From: Akebia trifoliata
Lineage: Eukaryota > Streptophyta > Magnoliopsida > Ranunculales > Lardizabalaceae
Length of the DNA stretch: 64,000 bases
Assembly (NCBI GenBank): GCA_017979445.1
Contig: CM030717.1
Span: 13,750,086 to 13,814,085 of the forward strand
Direction of reading: 5' to 3'
Part shown: positions 55,106-64,000 of the stretch, in pieces
Numbering within the stretch: the first letter of the stretch is position 1
How the letters are laid out: each line of letters opens with the position of its first letter
Made by a program: the position numbers and the translations under genes
Notes under the pieces: generated by a model
Seen by the model: only the letters and a program-made list of their open reading frames with translations
What the model was told of the DNA's origin: nothing
Database searches by the model: none

Positions 55106-55859
55106 ATTTTTTTTTATCTTTTTTCTTTTCCTCTGACCTTCTGGAATCACTGTCTGATCATGTTCTACTACCCTCCTTGACTTTTTCACACGGTACTTAG
55201 GAGGACTTTTATAGGTAGGCTTGGGACTAGGCATAAAATGAAAGGGATTTTGAGGCTCAAAAACCCAAATGCCCCTTGTGTGGCATTTCATTTAAACTTT
55301 TTCTTGAATTTTCTTCCCCATTTTGGATGATATTTTTTTACAATTTTTTTTTTATAGATTTTTTCTTCATCAGGGAATCTATTTTTTATTTTGATGTGGT
55401 CGGGCCTGAAGTAACTTCTCAGGTTGCCTACGTACCCCAAATTTTTGGGATCAGGCAAAAACGTAGTTCAGATTTTTCCCTCCCCTAGGTTAGGTGAACG
55501 GGCTGAGAAAGAAAAAGGCATAATTTTTTTTTTTTTTTTTTGAAAATACTGCAAAAGGGTTGAAAAAGGATATATTGAACTGGGTAATAGGAGAATTGAT
55601 TCGGCCAAAGATGGCCTCCTTAAATGTAGTACCGCTTGATCTGGTCAAGGTTGGTTGGTTCTGGTAGTTCACTTCCATCATGATCTTGAAGTCTGACGAC
55701 TTTTCCAGACAATATTTCCTTAATGAATGAATTTCTCCAATTGGGTTCAGACTTTCTCTTATAGTCGAGTAGGAGTGTTCAATTTTCTTTGAAGTCTGAT
55801 AGTTAAATCCTTGACTTGTAAATGATGAGCTTTGACCTTTTTGTCAAATGCACGGGTGA
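55106..55859 (-). other. 3' flank of pol in element B
   Basis: Non-coding or decayed. 55410..55465 holds GGTTGCCTACGTACCCC, an inverted repeat CCCAAATTTTTGGG and AACGTAGTTC, which I recall as a recurrent block near the 3' end of Tat/Ogre elements. T-runs at 55335 and 55522. Confidence 0.5.
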
Positions 55860-56650
55860 CTCTTCTTAGATAAGCTTGCACATGGTACAGGGCTTTAACT
55901 CGTTTTCTTCGATCAAGTTTAATTCTTCATGCTGCTGACGAACCCATTCTATTTCTAACAAATGATTTTCCAACAAGACCCTGAGAGACGAAATTTCCAT
56001 TTCAACTGGCAAGACTGCTTCCATGCCATACACTAAAGAGTAGGGAGTAGCTCTAGTAGAGGATCGAATTGAAGCTCGATATGTCCATAGCGTGAATGAT
56101 AATTTTTTTGACCAATCTCGATGTGATTGACACAATTTTCCTGATGATAGTCTTGAGACTCTTACTAACTGCTTCAATCGTTCCATTGATCTGAGGACGG
56201 TAGGGGGATGATTTGTGCTTCCGGATCTTCAACTTTAAACATAGAGTAATGATTTATGCTTTGAAGTACGACCCATTATCAGAGATCAGTTCAAAAGGTA
56301 CCCCCATATCGATTGATAATATGTGATTTGAAACTCAAGATGTAGTAAGGATAGTGCTGATACATTTTATAACATCTTCTTTAATTCCATCGATATAGAC
56401 GAGTATCTATTTCGTGTTGAACAACACCCAAGCTTGTACCTAGCATACCCTCATATGATCACACGAATAAGTCTTTTGAAATTTCTGAGTAAATTCATTA
56501 TCCCCTCGTGTTCCTTTAGGGATAAGATAGTTTCTATTTGAATCTCTTTAGGAATTATTTTTTGTTTCGAGGTCAAAGACCTTTCCTTTCTCGATTAAAG
56601 GTTGAGCCCGACTCTTATCTTCTTGTTCAGAAATGAAATCTATCAAATTA
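55860..56650 (-). pseudogene. Pol remnant of element B: RT approach and integrase
   Basis: Pieces in the minus frames. Near 56440..56480 SYEGML...VVQHEI corresponds to the SYEDMPG...VQH segment before Ty3 RT domains. Then integrase core parts: PFELISDNGSYFK near 56265..56305 with the second catalytic Asp, KHKSSPYRPQ and NGTIEAVSKSLK near 56160..56215 with the catalytic Glu. At 55866..56186 TLWTYRASIRSSTRATPYSL and YGMEAVLPVE follow. Most of RT and RNase H is missing between the first and second parts, and there are several stops. Confidence 0.8.
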
Positions 56651-57364
56651 TTAGTTAATTCGTTAATGTGCTCGAGGTATTCAAAATTTCCTTTATCCGA
56701 TCAATTTCAGATGGGACAACAGACACCTCTATAGACTCAATGAACTAACTTGACTCAATAGGAAAAAGTAGACTCAATCTAAGGAAGACATGACCTTGCT
56801 GGAAAAAGGGACTCGAGCTAACCCAAATGACTCTTGAAAACTCAAGATAAGTACTCATACGAGTTTGATTAGGACTGAGGACTGAGATATTGCTTATAAC
56901 CGGTAGGATTGAAGCCCTATGATCTTTAAAGAACAACTGGACGATGTTGAAAAATTTTGAGGTCATTTCTGACTGTTTGACTTGATATTGACGTTTACTC
57001 TAACTGACCGGATTTACAGCCCTAGCTAGACGATAGACGATTGAGCTTAGATACAATGATAACCCTTAAACCTCTTTGAAGGTGAATTTAACCAATTTCA
57101 GTGTCACCCCCTTGATAACATTTTAAATGAACCCTGAGATTTTTTTGAATTTTGTGCACCAATCCATTAAAAAATTCATCCATTCAATGATTATTCAGAA
57201 GAAAAATAATTATGTTGCACTCTTGAAAAATATTGAAAAATAATGTTTTTATTTCACAAATCTGATTATTTTTTTGCAACATTTTTTGGTAGTTTTCCAA
57301 GGTCCATAAAAACTTTTCATGCAAAAATAGATCTTTTACAAATTATTTTTCCTTCTTTTTCTTT
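56651..57364 (-). other. Internal region of element B, decayed coding sequence
   Basis: A 73-codon frame (56745..56966) reads SVLSPNQTRMSTYLEFSR and may be part of the gag-protease region upstream of RT. I cannot place it firmly. The rest has stops in all frames. Confidence 0.35.
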
Positions 57365-57560
57365 TCTTTTGGAAAACATTTTCTTCTGGAAAATATTTTT
57401 TCTCTGGAAAATAGTTTTTAATTTGGAAAGTATCTTCTCTTGGAAAATATTTTTTGGAAAACGTTTTTTCTTAGAAAACATTTTTTTTTAGAGAATAATA
57501 CTTTTTTTGGAAAACACTTCTTTTGGAAAATATTTTTTCTGGAAAATACTTTCCCTTTGT
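57365..57560. repeat. AT-rich minisatellite, about 16-18 bp unit
   Basis: About eleven copies of TTGGAAAATATTTTTTC with variable spacing. Each contains a near-palindrome GAAAATATTTTTTC. Located in the leader half of element B. Confidence 0.85.
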
Positions 57561-57724
57561 AAACTATTTTTCTTCTTTGAAAATTTGATTTCTATTTCGA
57601 TTTAAATGGCCCGGTCCATCAAGATTGTTGGATCGAGTTGGGCTGGGTCATTTGCAAGTGATGGATTTTTTATTGGGTCGGTGCACCCATTTTGATTTTC
57701 AAAAATAACATTTTTTATCCTTGA

Positions 57725-57815
57725 GGACAATCATACACTCTGATCTCATCATTCACATACATCCATTTCATCATTCACATGCATTCTGATCTCATCATTC
57801 ACATACATTTATATC
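57725..57815. repeat. Short repeat, TCATCATTCACATACAT
   Basis: Three or four copies of CATCATTCACAT(A/G)CAT, two of them preceded by TCTGATCT. Confidence 0.75.
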
Positions 57816-58052
57816 AATCACAAAGTCTCATAAAATTCCATTCAATGAACAACCCGGGAACATCCAAGATAAGTTCGAGTCGTGACCTACTGGGAAGGTT
57901 TCTAGACTCTAAGCTTACTACGTGCAATACATTTTTATCTAGCCACCCTTGCCCAAGCACACCTATATACCTTTCGATACGTGGTGACTTGGTTTGATAT
58001 ACCGTGTAGGTGATAATCTAAAACCTCAATTCACTTCTCTAAAGTTAAAAAA

Positions 58053-58220
58053 CAGCCAGTTTGATCTCCAGTTGAGAGGTGGCGCACAATGCTGAGCAAG
58101 GGCCCACTTAAATACCTCTCGTCTAGAATAGACGTAGTCTATCCCCCTCGTACAGTAGGGTACAGCGGGGCAAGATCTTGCTTAGGCACCGGTTTTGACC
58201 AAGAAGTGCAATTGATATAC
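58053..58220 (-). repeat. Leader segment of element B shared with element A
   Basis: Counterpart of 41394..41560. The inverted repeat ATAGAC (58128) / GTCTAT (58137) is kept although the bases between differ. It lies about 1.8 kb from the primer-binding site. Confidence 0.8.
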
Positions 58221-58224
58221 TTAG

Positions 58225-58570
58225 ACTATCTTTTATACCTACGGGTACGAGTCAAGAGTTGTAGCTTTCATAAATGGTTTGGCATCCCACGAGGGGATCG
58301 ACCACGTACTAGTACTACGTTGGCAATCGGGACATGTGACTGTGTGGCTTACAATAGGTCAAAGGCTCAGGTCGCTCCAGCCTGGGTGCATCAACATACT
58401 TCTCAGAATCACCTGATCAGATGGTATTGATGCCCCCAGTTTGATATACCCTAAGGTACGTGACTGGAGTTGTGGGTTTCATGAATGACGTCGCATCTCC
58501 GAAGAGACCGGGCCACGCACTAGTGCCACGTTGGCTAAATGGGACGTGTAAGTGAGTAAAACAGTAAACG
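58225..58570 (-). repeat. Diverged duplication in the element B leader
   Basis: 58236..58345 and 58445..58555 share GAGTTGT(A/G)G(C/G)TTTCAT(A/G)AATG, CACG(T/C)ACTAGT and CACGTTGGC-type words, about 205 bp apart. Confidence 0.65.
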
Positions 58571-58989
58571 TACATGTGGTGTGCGCAAAACAGGGTGGGG
58601 TGTGCCCGGGACCTTTTTCAAACAAATGGGCCCATGGATCCAATCAAACCAATCATATATTTAATCAAAATCAAAATCATTCAAATCATATGAATATTCA
58701 ATTAAGATCACATTATTCCCAACACATAAGCACATTAACATTACGATCAACATCAATCATGTATTTCAAGCAAGATCATGGTAAATTAATCAATAAATAT
58801 GGCATATGATAATGATCAAACAAACATTGCAATAAGCATAATTTTTATAATTTTTAAGGTCCAATCAATGATCACTTTTGGGTGATCCAAAATAAATCGA
58901 GATTCCAATAGGTGTTACATTGATGATAGAATGACAATGGTTGAGATGAGCTCACTCTCAAGAACATTAATTGTGCCAACATTAGATAA

Positions 58990-59785
58990 ATTCAGATTTT
59001 CTGTGAATTAGGAAAATACAATCTGAACTTGTATCGATGATATCTAAGGCTCCCGATAACAAAATCAAGTGAAATCAAGTTCTAAATTAATCTACTCGAT
59101 GAGATCTACATTTTATTAATAGGTGTCCAGACTTAGTTCTCACCAGAATGTTCTGTAAAAACGTTTTAACGTTGCTGTCCCAACTTTCATTCAGAAATAA
59201 TTCCAGATTTACAGATTGAACTTGCATCGATGATATCTAAGGCTTCCGATAACGAAATTGAGTGAACTCAAGTTCTAAATTAATCTACTCGATGAGATCT
59301 ACGTTTTATTAAAGGTTCCCAGACTTAATTCTCACTAGAATGTTCTGTAAAAAAGTTTTAACGTTGTTGTCCCAACTTTCATTCAGAAATAATTCCAGAT
59401 TTACAGATTGAACTTACATCGATGATATCTAAGGCTTCTGATAACGAAATTGAGTGAACTCAAATTCTAAATTAATCTACTCGACGAGATCTATGTTTTA
59501 TTAAGAGGTTCCCAGACTTAATTCTCACTAAAATGTTCTGTAAAAAAGTTTTAACGTTGCTGTCCCAACTTTCATTCAGAAATAATTCCAGATTTACAGA
59601 TTGAACTTGCATCGATGATATCTAAGGCTTCCGATAACGAAATTGAGTGAACTCAAATTCTAAATTAATCTACTCGACGAGATCTATGTTTTATTAAGAG
59701 GTTTCCAAACTTAATTCTCACTAAAATGTTCTGTAAAAATGTTTTACTATTTCTGTCCAACCTTCATCATTCCATCATTTTCATA
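58990..59785 (-). repeat. Four-copy 193 bp tandem repeat in the element B leader
   Basis: Units are marked by CTTGTATCGA/CTTGCATCGA-type starts at 59028, 59221, 59413 and 59606 (spacing 192-193). Copies 2-4 are very similar; copy 1 is more diverged and the last fades near 59785. Each has GATGATATCTAAGGC and CGA(T/C)GAGATCTA. It sits 0.2-1.0 kb downstream of the primer-binding site. Confidence 0.92.
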
Positions 59786-59998
59786 GGTCAATTTGAATAT
59801 TTCATTATTTAGGGGTCATCAAAAGTGATCCTTAATTGGAGAAAAAAAAATGCAATACCCAAAATCATCTACAATCAAGATAAAAAATAAATAAATAGAA
59901 AAAATAAATAAAATATATCCAACTAAATAATAATAAAAAACTAGGTCATCTTGGCAATGCTCCCATACTTGGGGTTTTTCAAGTTTGATCCTCAATAG
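59786..59998 (-). other. Start of the element B leader
   Basis: Non-coding, AT-rich, between the primer-binding site and the 193 bp repeats. Confidence 0.5.
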
Positions 59999-60016
59999 TC
60001 CCCAGTGGAGTCGTCA
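59999..60016 (-). other. Primer-binding site of element B
   Basis: Plus TCCCCAGTGGAGTCGTCA, minus TGACGACTCCACTGGGGA, one base from the LTR. Same type as the D site. Assignment to tRNA-Arg is from recalled Ogre literature. Confidence 0.7.
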
Positions 60017-60017
60017 C

Positions 60018-61710
60018 TGAAAGCGCCCTCGATCCGCGGGGTGCGCGGATCCGCTTTTGGCCCTTGAGGTTTGGGAGTCGCCACCTAGTTATTACAGTCT
60101 AGGAACCAAATTGACCCTACAATGGATAAAAAGAACTAATCTACTATAGAAATCTGGATCCGGGAATCATGTTACGGGGTTGGAAGGTGTTAGGCACCAA
60201 CCCCGCCCCGCCAATGCCAGTCTCTACTTATCCCAAATAGATCTACATTGCTAATGATAAACCTAGATTAAAAAAAAAAAAAAAAATTTACCTTTGATCT
60301 GCAAAAGTATTATTCCCTCAGATCTGGTTAGAATGGCTCCTTGTACCTTATTCCTTACTTCGTTCTATCTCCGGATCTGATTCCTAATCTCCGAGGTAAG
60401 GTATCTCCTTCTTGGATCTGAGTGCTTCAAATTTGTTGTAGATTTTTGGGTGTTTTTTAGGCTAAAATCGGAGTAGGGGTGTTAGGGAAGGAGTTGGGGC
60501 TCCAAAATTAGGGTTTTGGGAAGGCTATGGAGGCTTCTTTACCTACTTTTCCTAAGGTTTTTTCTTTGATACGAAAATAGGGTGTGGAGGCTCCTATTTA
60601 TAAAGTTTTTTTGAAGCATTTAAGGTTTGATTAGGATTTCTTTTAGGGTTTCAATTAGGGTTTTGATTTAGTCTTTAGGGTTTTAGGGTTTTGACTTTAG
60701 TCTTATGAGATTGACTTGATTAGTTTAGATTAGAATTTTGATTTAGGGTTTTGACCTTAGTCTTATGAGATTGACTCGATTAGTTTAGATTAGGGTTTTG
60801 ATTTAGGATTTTGACTTTAGTCTTATGAGATTGACTTTAATATTTGACTCTAGTCTTACTTAATTGACTTTAATTTTGACTTTAGTCTTGCTTAATTGAC
60901 TTTAATACCTTGACTTCAGTCTTGCTTGATTTAATTTTAATTTTTGGAGAACCCCCCTCTAAAATATCTTTAATTCTTTGGACCCCCAAATGGAGGGGTC
61001 CTTAAAGAAATATCCCACGAACCCTCAACAATTTTACCCGAAAATCCGATTGATCAATTTTTTAGGTTCAAAATTTTAAATTAATTTTATTAATGTTTTA
61101 CTTTAATTATTTAATGTTTTAGTTATTAATTTTGAATTTTTTAATTATGAAAATTGTGAAATTATAATTTTGCCCTCGGAGAGGATTTTTTACGTTTTAA
61201 ATCATTTTTCAATGTTTCAGGATGTTTTGGAATCAGTTTTTCGTAAGGAATTTAATGGGAATGTTGGTTTTTGTCATTTATGAAGTTTTTTGTATGAAAT
61301 GATTGTGAACTTTATGAGGGGTATTTTCGTAATTTTGTCAAATTTTGTGAAAATTGGCGAAGTGGTTTACTTGATTTCGATTTGTTGTTTAATGTGTTTG
61401 AGTGGGTTTTCCTAAGCGTAATGCAGGCTCTAGGGTTGTTTTGATGTTAGGGGTAATTTGATAATTTTAGTGATTTTTATCGTGAAGCTTCTTTTTGGTT
61501 TGCAAGATGATGATTTCTATGTTTCTGGGGTCGTATTTTCCTAGCGTAGCGTGGTTTCTAAGTTTTGTCAGTTCGAGATACCTCATCCGGATTTCTAAAA
61601 CATATCTGGTAACAAAATAAAGCATTGGAATAGACATCCATCATTGGGAACCTTTGCGATCGGGTCGACGAGTTGATTAATCAGGCGAATGCAAAAATGG
61701 GGTGTCTACA
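60018..61710 (-). repeat. 5' LTR of element B
   Basis: 1,693 bp. Minus TATA box TATAAATA at 60595..60602, with the U3 60 bp repeats at 60684..60838. Differences from the 3' LTR are mostly transitions. Confidence 0.95.
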
Positions 61711-61715
61711 AAACC

Positions 61716-62774
61716 AAAACAAAGTTTTGAAATAGATTGATTTAAAAATTGATTTGTTGCACAAATGAAATGAAAATTAACTTGCAATTAAAATTTAAAA
61801 TAGAAAATAGAGAGTAAAAATTTGAGAGAGAAAGCTTAGAGAAGTCAATCAAACCTTTGCAAATCATCCATAATATAGATTAGTTCTAAGAGATAACTCA
61901 ATCCATAGAGCAAGCCATTGCTTATGGATCAGAAGGTGGAATAATTGAACCATTGAAAGTAATCAAAAGCTATCCATGAAAATACTAATATGATTTAAAT
62001 TGCCTAACTTATCTTCTGATTTTTCACAGAGCATAGTTATTCTTGAACTTATCTAAGTAATGACTATCTAAGTTGGATCAGACTATAAGCTAGATTATCT
62101 TAATCATAAGAGAACTTTAAGAATAATAAACATGTAAACAAAGTAAGAATCTAAAACTATATTAGAGGGATGAATTTGCTCTGACTTTCTTAACTTCTCT
62201 AATGAGAATTTAGCTAATCATCGCAAGAATTAAAATTACAGAAATTAATAAAAGAGCAAAGAACATGGGTGAAGAAGATGATGATCTATCTGAAATTCTT
62301 CTTCTATATCTCTCCGAAGAATTACAAAAATAATGAAATCCCACTCTTGATGTTCTCACTACACTCAAGAGCTTTCTTAAAAGAAAATTACAGAGAATTC
62401 TAAACAAGAAAAATAAAAAATTACAAAAGAAGAGAAGAGCTTAAGAGGGACCCAAGAGGGGACCCCTTCTTTGAAATCAACCCTCCAATTTATAATATTC
62501 GTATTCGGGTAATCGGGGTGATTTGGCGGATAATTCGATTCGAATGACCCAATCGATTACAACCACCGAAGCTTCTGTACGAATCTCAAGGATAAATTCC
62601 TCGAGATGACCGCGACGCGGTCTTGGCTACTCGCGGCGCGGTGACGTGGCACTCAAATCAATTTTGCTTCGGCTGATTGTTTTCTCTTTGCTCGCATGCT
62701 GTAATAGTAATTGTTACGCTTTTTGTTGGTTTTCGAATGTACCTTTTTTACCTAAAATTAGTAACAAACTATTG
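61716..62774 (-). repeat. 5' LTR of element A, outer piece
   Basis: Continues the LTR interrupted at 42596 and aligns with 37076..38138. Minus TATA box TATAAATT at 62487..62494. Stops at CAAACTATTG (62774). The terminal 119 bp present in the other LTR are absent. Confidence 0.9.
62210..62407 (-). CDS. Small conserved ORF in the element A LTR, second copy
   Basis: Same 65-codon frame as 37574..37771, with about three residue changes (in the RRRIS-x segment and at the hydrophobic end). It starts 80 bases after the TATA box. Retention of the frame in both LTRs is notable given several percent nucleotide divergence, but the LTRs are siblings, so this alone does not prove selection. Confidence 0.35.
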   Translation of the reverse strand: MFRILCNFLLRKLLSVVRTSRVGFHYFCNSSERYRRRISDRSSSSSPMFFALLLISVILILAMIS

Positions 62775-64000
62775 GGTAAAAAACAACCGTGCAATCAGGG
62801 TTGTGGAGAGACGAGATAAGGGTGGGGCGAAACTCGTGATGTTCAATAGAGAACGCTTGTGGTTGGTACAGATTTTGAAAGATGCCAAGAAGTGGAACTC
62901 ATGAAGTATGTTTTGGAAGAAATCGACGGTATTGGGACATTACAAGATGGCACGGGTCTATGAGAATGAATACAGACGATTTTTGAAAATTTTTGAGTAC
63001 TCAGGGCAAGGTTGGTTCTCATCTCTATTGATTCCCGAAGGAAGTGAGGGTGTAGGATGGGATAACTTAGCTGAAACTTTAGCTAGAGAAGGCATAGCTG
63101 ATATCGACCATTGGAAGAGTAGAATCGAAGGAAGGAAAGTGCCTGTTGAGAACAATAGCAAACTGCAGGAACCTTCAGGTCCAACAAATGTGAATGGTTT
63201 CGTAGAGAAGTTTGGTGTGTGGAAGTGGGTGATTATTTGTGAAGTAGGAGACTAGGTGGTTTTTTGGGACGAGACAGCGAGGGTGATCAATTCCTTGGCC
63301 TCATCCTCTCCTAAAATTATTCTAAGGCCATGGGGGCGCAATTCGAAAGTATTTTTGTGCCATATGAGAGTTATTTTTTATACTTTTAGAAATCGCAGAC
63401 AAGTGGAAGTCCAAGATGCATTGATCAATCTGAGAACATGGTTTGCTAATTGTAATAGCATTGAGGCTCGCTTGGAACATGATGGTACATGGATAGATGT
63501 CTTCGGCCTCCCATTCCATATGTGGGAGACAAAGACGTTTGCATTCATTGGGGGCCTGTTAGGTGGGCTTATGGAGGTGGAAGAGTCTATAAGGACTTTG
63601 GCAGACCTCACAAAGGCTACCATTAAAGTCAGATGGAGAGCTGTAGACATCCCCTAACGGATTAAAGTTCCAGCGAGAAGTGGTACAATCACATTGGGTG
63701 TTAGAATACCTGATGAATGGGACAATGAGTTGGAGAAGATAAAGTTGGGATTTAGCCAAACAGATTTGTTTGTATCAAACCAGCACAAGTTAGATGCATT
63801 TAATGCAAACTTGAGTGCAACTACTGTAGAGGTGGGTCAAATGGAAGGTTGTAAGGACAATGCGCAGTATCATGGTAAAGGCAAGGCTGCTGTAGTTGAT
63901 GTACGAGAGGTGTGTGGTACAAGCAACACAGGGTCCAAGGAGCTACTAGTGGGACCGAATCTCTGTAGTAAACAAACGGATCAACCTATAACACTTGAAC
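62775..64000 (+). pseudogene. LINE-type ORF1 (DUF4283-like) remnant, runs off the window
   Basis: One frame reads continuously from about 62785 to the end with three in-frame stops: TGA 62902, TAG 63253 and TAA 63655. Recognisable parts are WKKSTVLGHYKMARVYENEY, GWDNLAETLAREGIADI, a WIDVFGLPFHMWETKTFAFI stretch like the DUF4283 'W-x-x-(L/G)-P-x-H-x-W...IG' core near 63490..63545, and a following KATIKVRW. Such domains sit at the start of ORF1 of plant L1-type LINEs and related zinc-knuckle proteins. The stops could come from C-to-T changes in CGA, CAG and CAA. The 5' edge coincides with the truncation of the element A LTR. Confidence 0.65.

Larger units (their letters stand above)
42597..61710 (-). 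mobile_element. Element B: Tat/Ogre-like Ty3 retrotransposon, 19.1 kb including nested element C
   Basis: TG...CA LTRs (42597..44290, 60018..61710) flanked by exact AAACC copies (42592..42596, 61711..61715), inserted in the 5' LTR of element A. About 20 substitutions are counted by eye across the 1,693 bp LTR pair (about 1.2%). Internal sequence without C is about 7.5 kb: a long leader with repeats, a damaged pol remnant with integrase, and 3' arrays. Long LTRs, large size, internal tandem arrays and a LVYGMEAVLPVE-type integrase end point to the Tat/Ogre lineage. Not autonomous. Confidence 0.93.
36955..62774 (-). mobile_element. Element A: non-autonomous Athila-like LTR retrotransposon, split by element B
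   Basis: 3' LTR 36955..38257; internal region 38258..42476; 5' LTR as two pieces (42477..42596 and 61716..62774) separated by element B. The tRNA-Asp-type primer-binding site is at 42456..42473. Only a gag remnant remains; there is no RT or integrase. The outer end of the 5' LTR stops at 62774, about 119 bp short, where the LINE-type sequence begins. By eye the LTRs differ by several percent (8 differences in the 115 bp at 36960..37075 against 42482..42596), which makes A older than B and C. Confidence 0.88.

Noticed and set aside
58089..58430. 113-codon plus ORF in the element B leader
   Set aside because: It is antisense to the element and overlaps the shared leader segment and the diverged duplication. 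No domain.

Overview
This is nuclear DNA from a flowering plant. It is AT-rich and gene-poor and is built mostly from nested transposable elements. I cannot name the species. Two host genes look intact, both on the minus strand: an L-type lectin receptor kinase (7415..9448) and a class IV glutaredoxin-like Cys-rich protein (31231..31941). Both are single open frames. Almost everything else is mobile DNA or its remains. My element letters are A to G.

Layout, left to right. 1..796 is the end of an LTR of family A. 797..6193 is the 5' half of a Tat/Ogre-like Ty3 element (D, minus strand): an LTR, a primer-binding site and repeat arrays. 6725..7137 is a possible small DNA transposon just 3' of the kinase gene. 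10468..11565 is a hAT-type element with a second hAT-type element in its terminal repeat. 12745..13224 is a Mutator-type MITE. 13942..23160 is a decayed, non-coding Ty3-like LTR element (E), itself interrupted by a stop-ridden Tnt1-like Copia element (F, 15010..19892). 23.2..31 kb is intergenic DNA with several MITEs; two have perfect target-site duplications (27690..28050, 9 bp; 28164..28605, 8 bp). 32.4..33.2 kb is an inverted-repeat element in the glutaredoxin upstream region.

The right third is a nested stack. Element A (Athila-like, minus, from 36955) has its 5' LTR split at 42596/61711 by element B (Tat/Ogre-like, minus, 42597..61710, TSD AAACC). Element B is split inside its own tandem array by element C (Athila-like, minus, 44955..53195, TSD CCCTC). 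By-eye LTR divergence fits this order: A several percent, B about 1.2%, C about 1.2%. A LINE-type ORF1 remnant with three in-frame stops (62775..64000) truncates the outer end of A.

The most interesting signal is in the internal repeat arrays of the Tat/Ogre-like elements and of element E. Their monomers carry short inverted repeats whose two arms change together from copy to copy. The clearest case is 54885..55105 in element B, where four monomers carry stems CTAGAT/ATCTAT, CTAGAT/ATCTAG, CAAAGTT/AACTTTG and CTAAGT/ACTTAG. The same behaviour appears in the 33-37 bp array of B, in the array of D (1285..2215) and in E (21395..21890). Other points of note are a 170 bp leader segment shared by the unrelated elements A and B, a small ORF kept in three copies of the A LTR, internal copies of the polypurine tract in A and C, and an exact 175 bp LTR deletion in C at an ATGAG microhomology.
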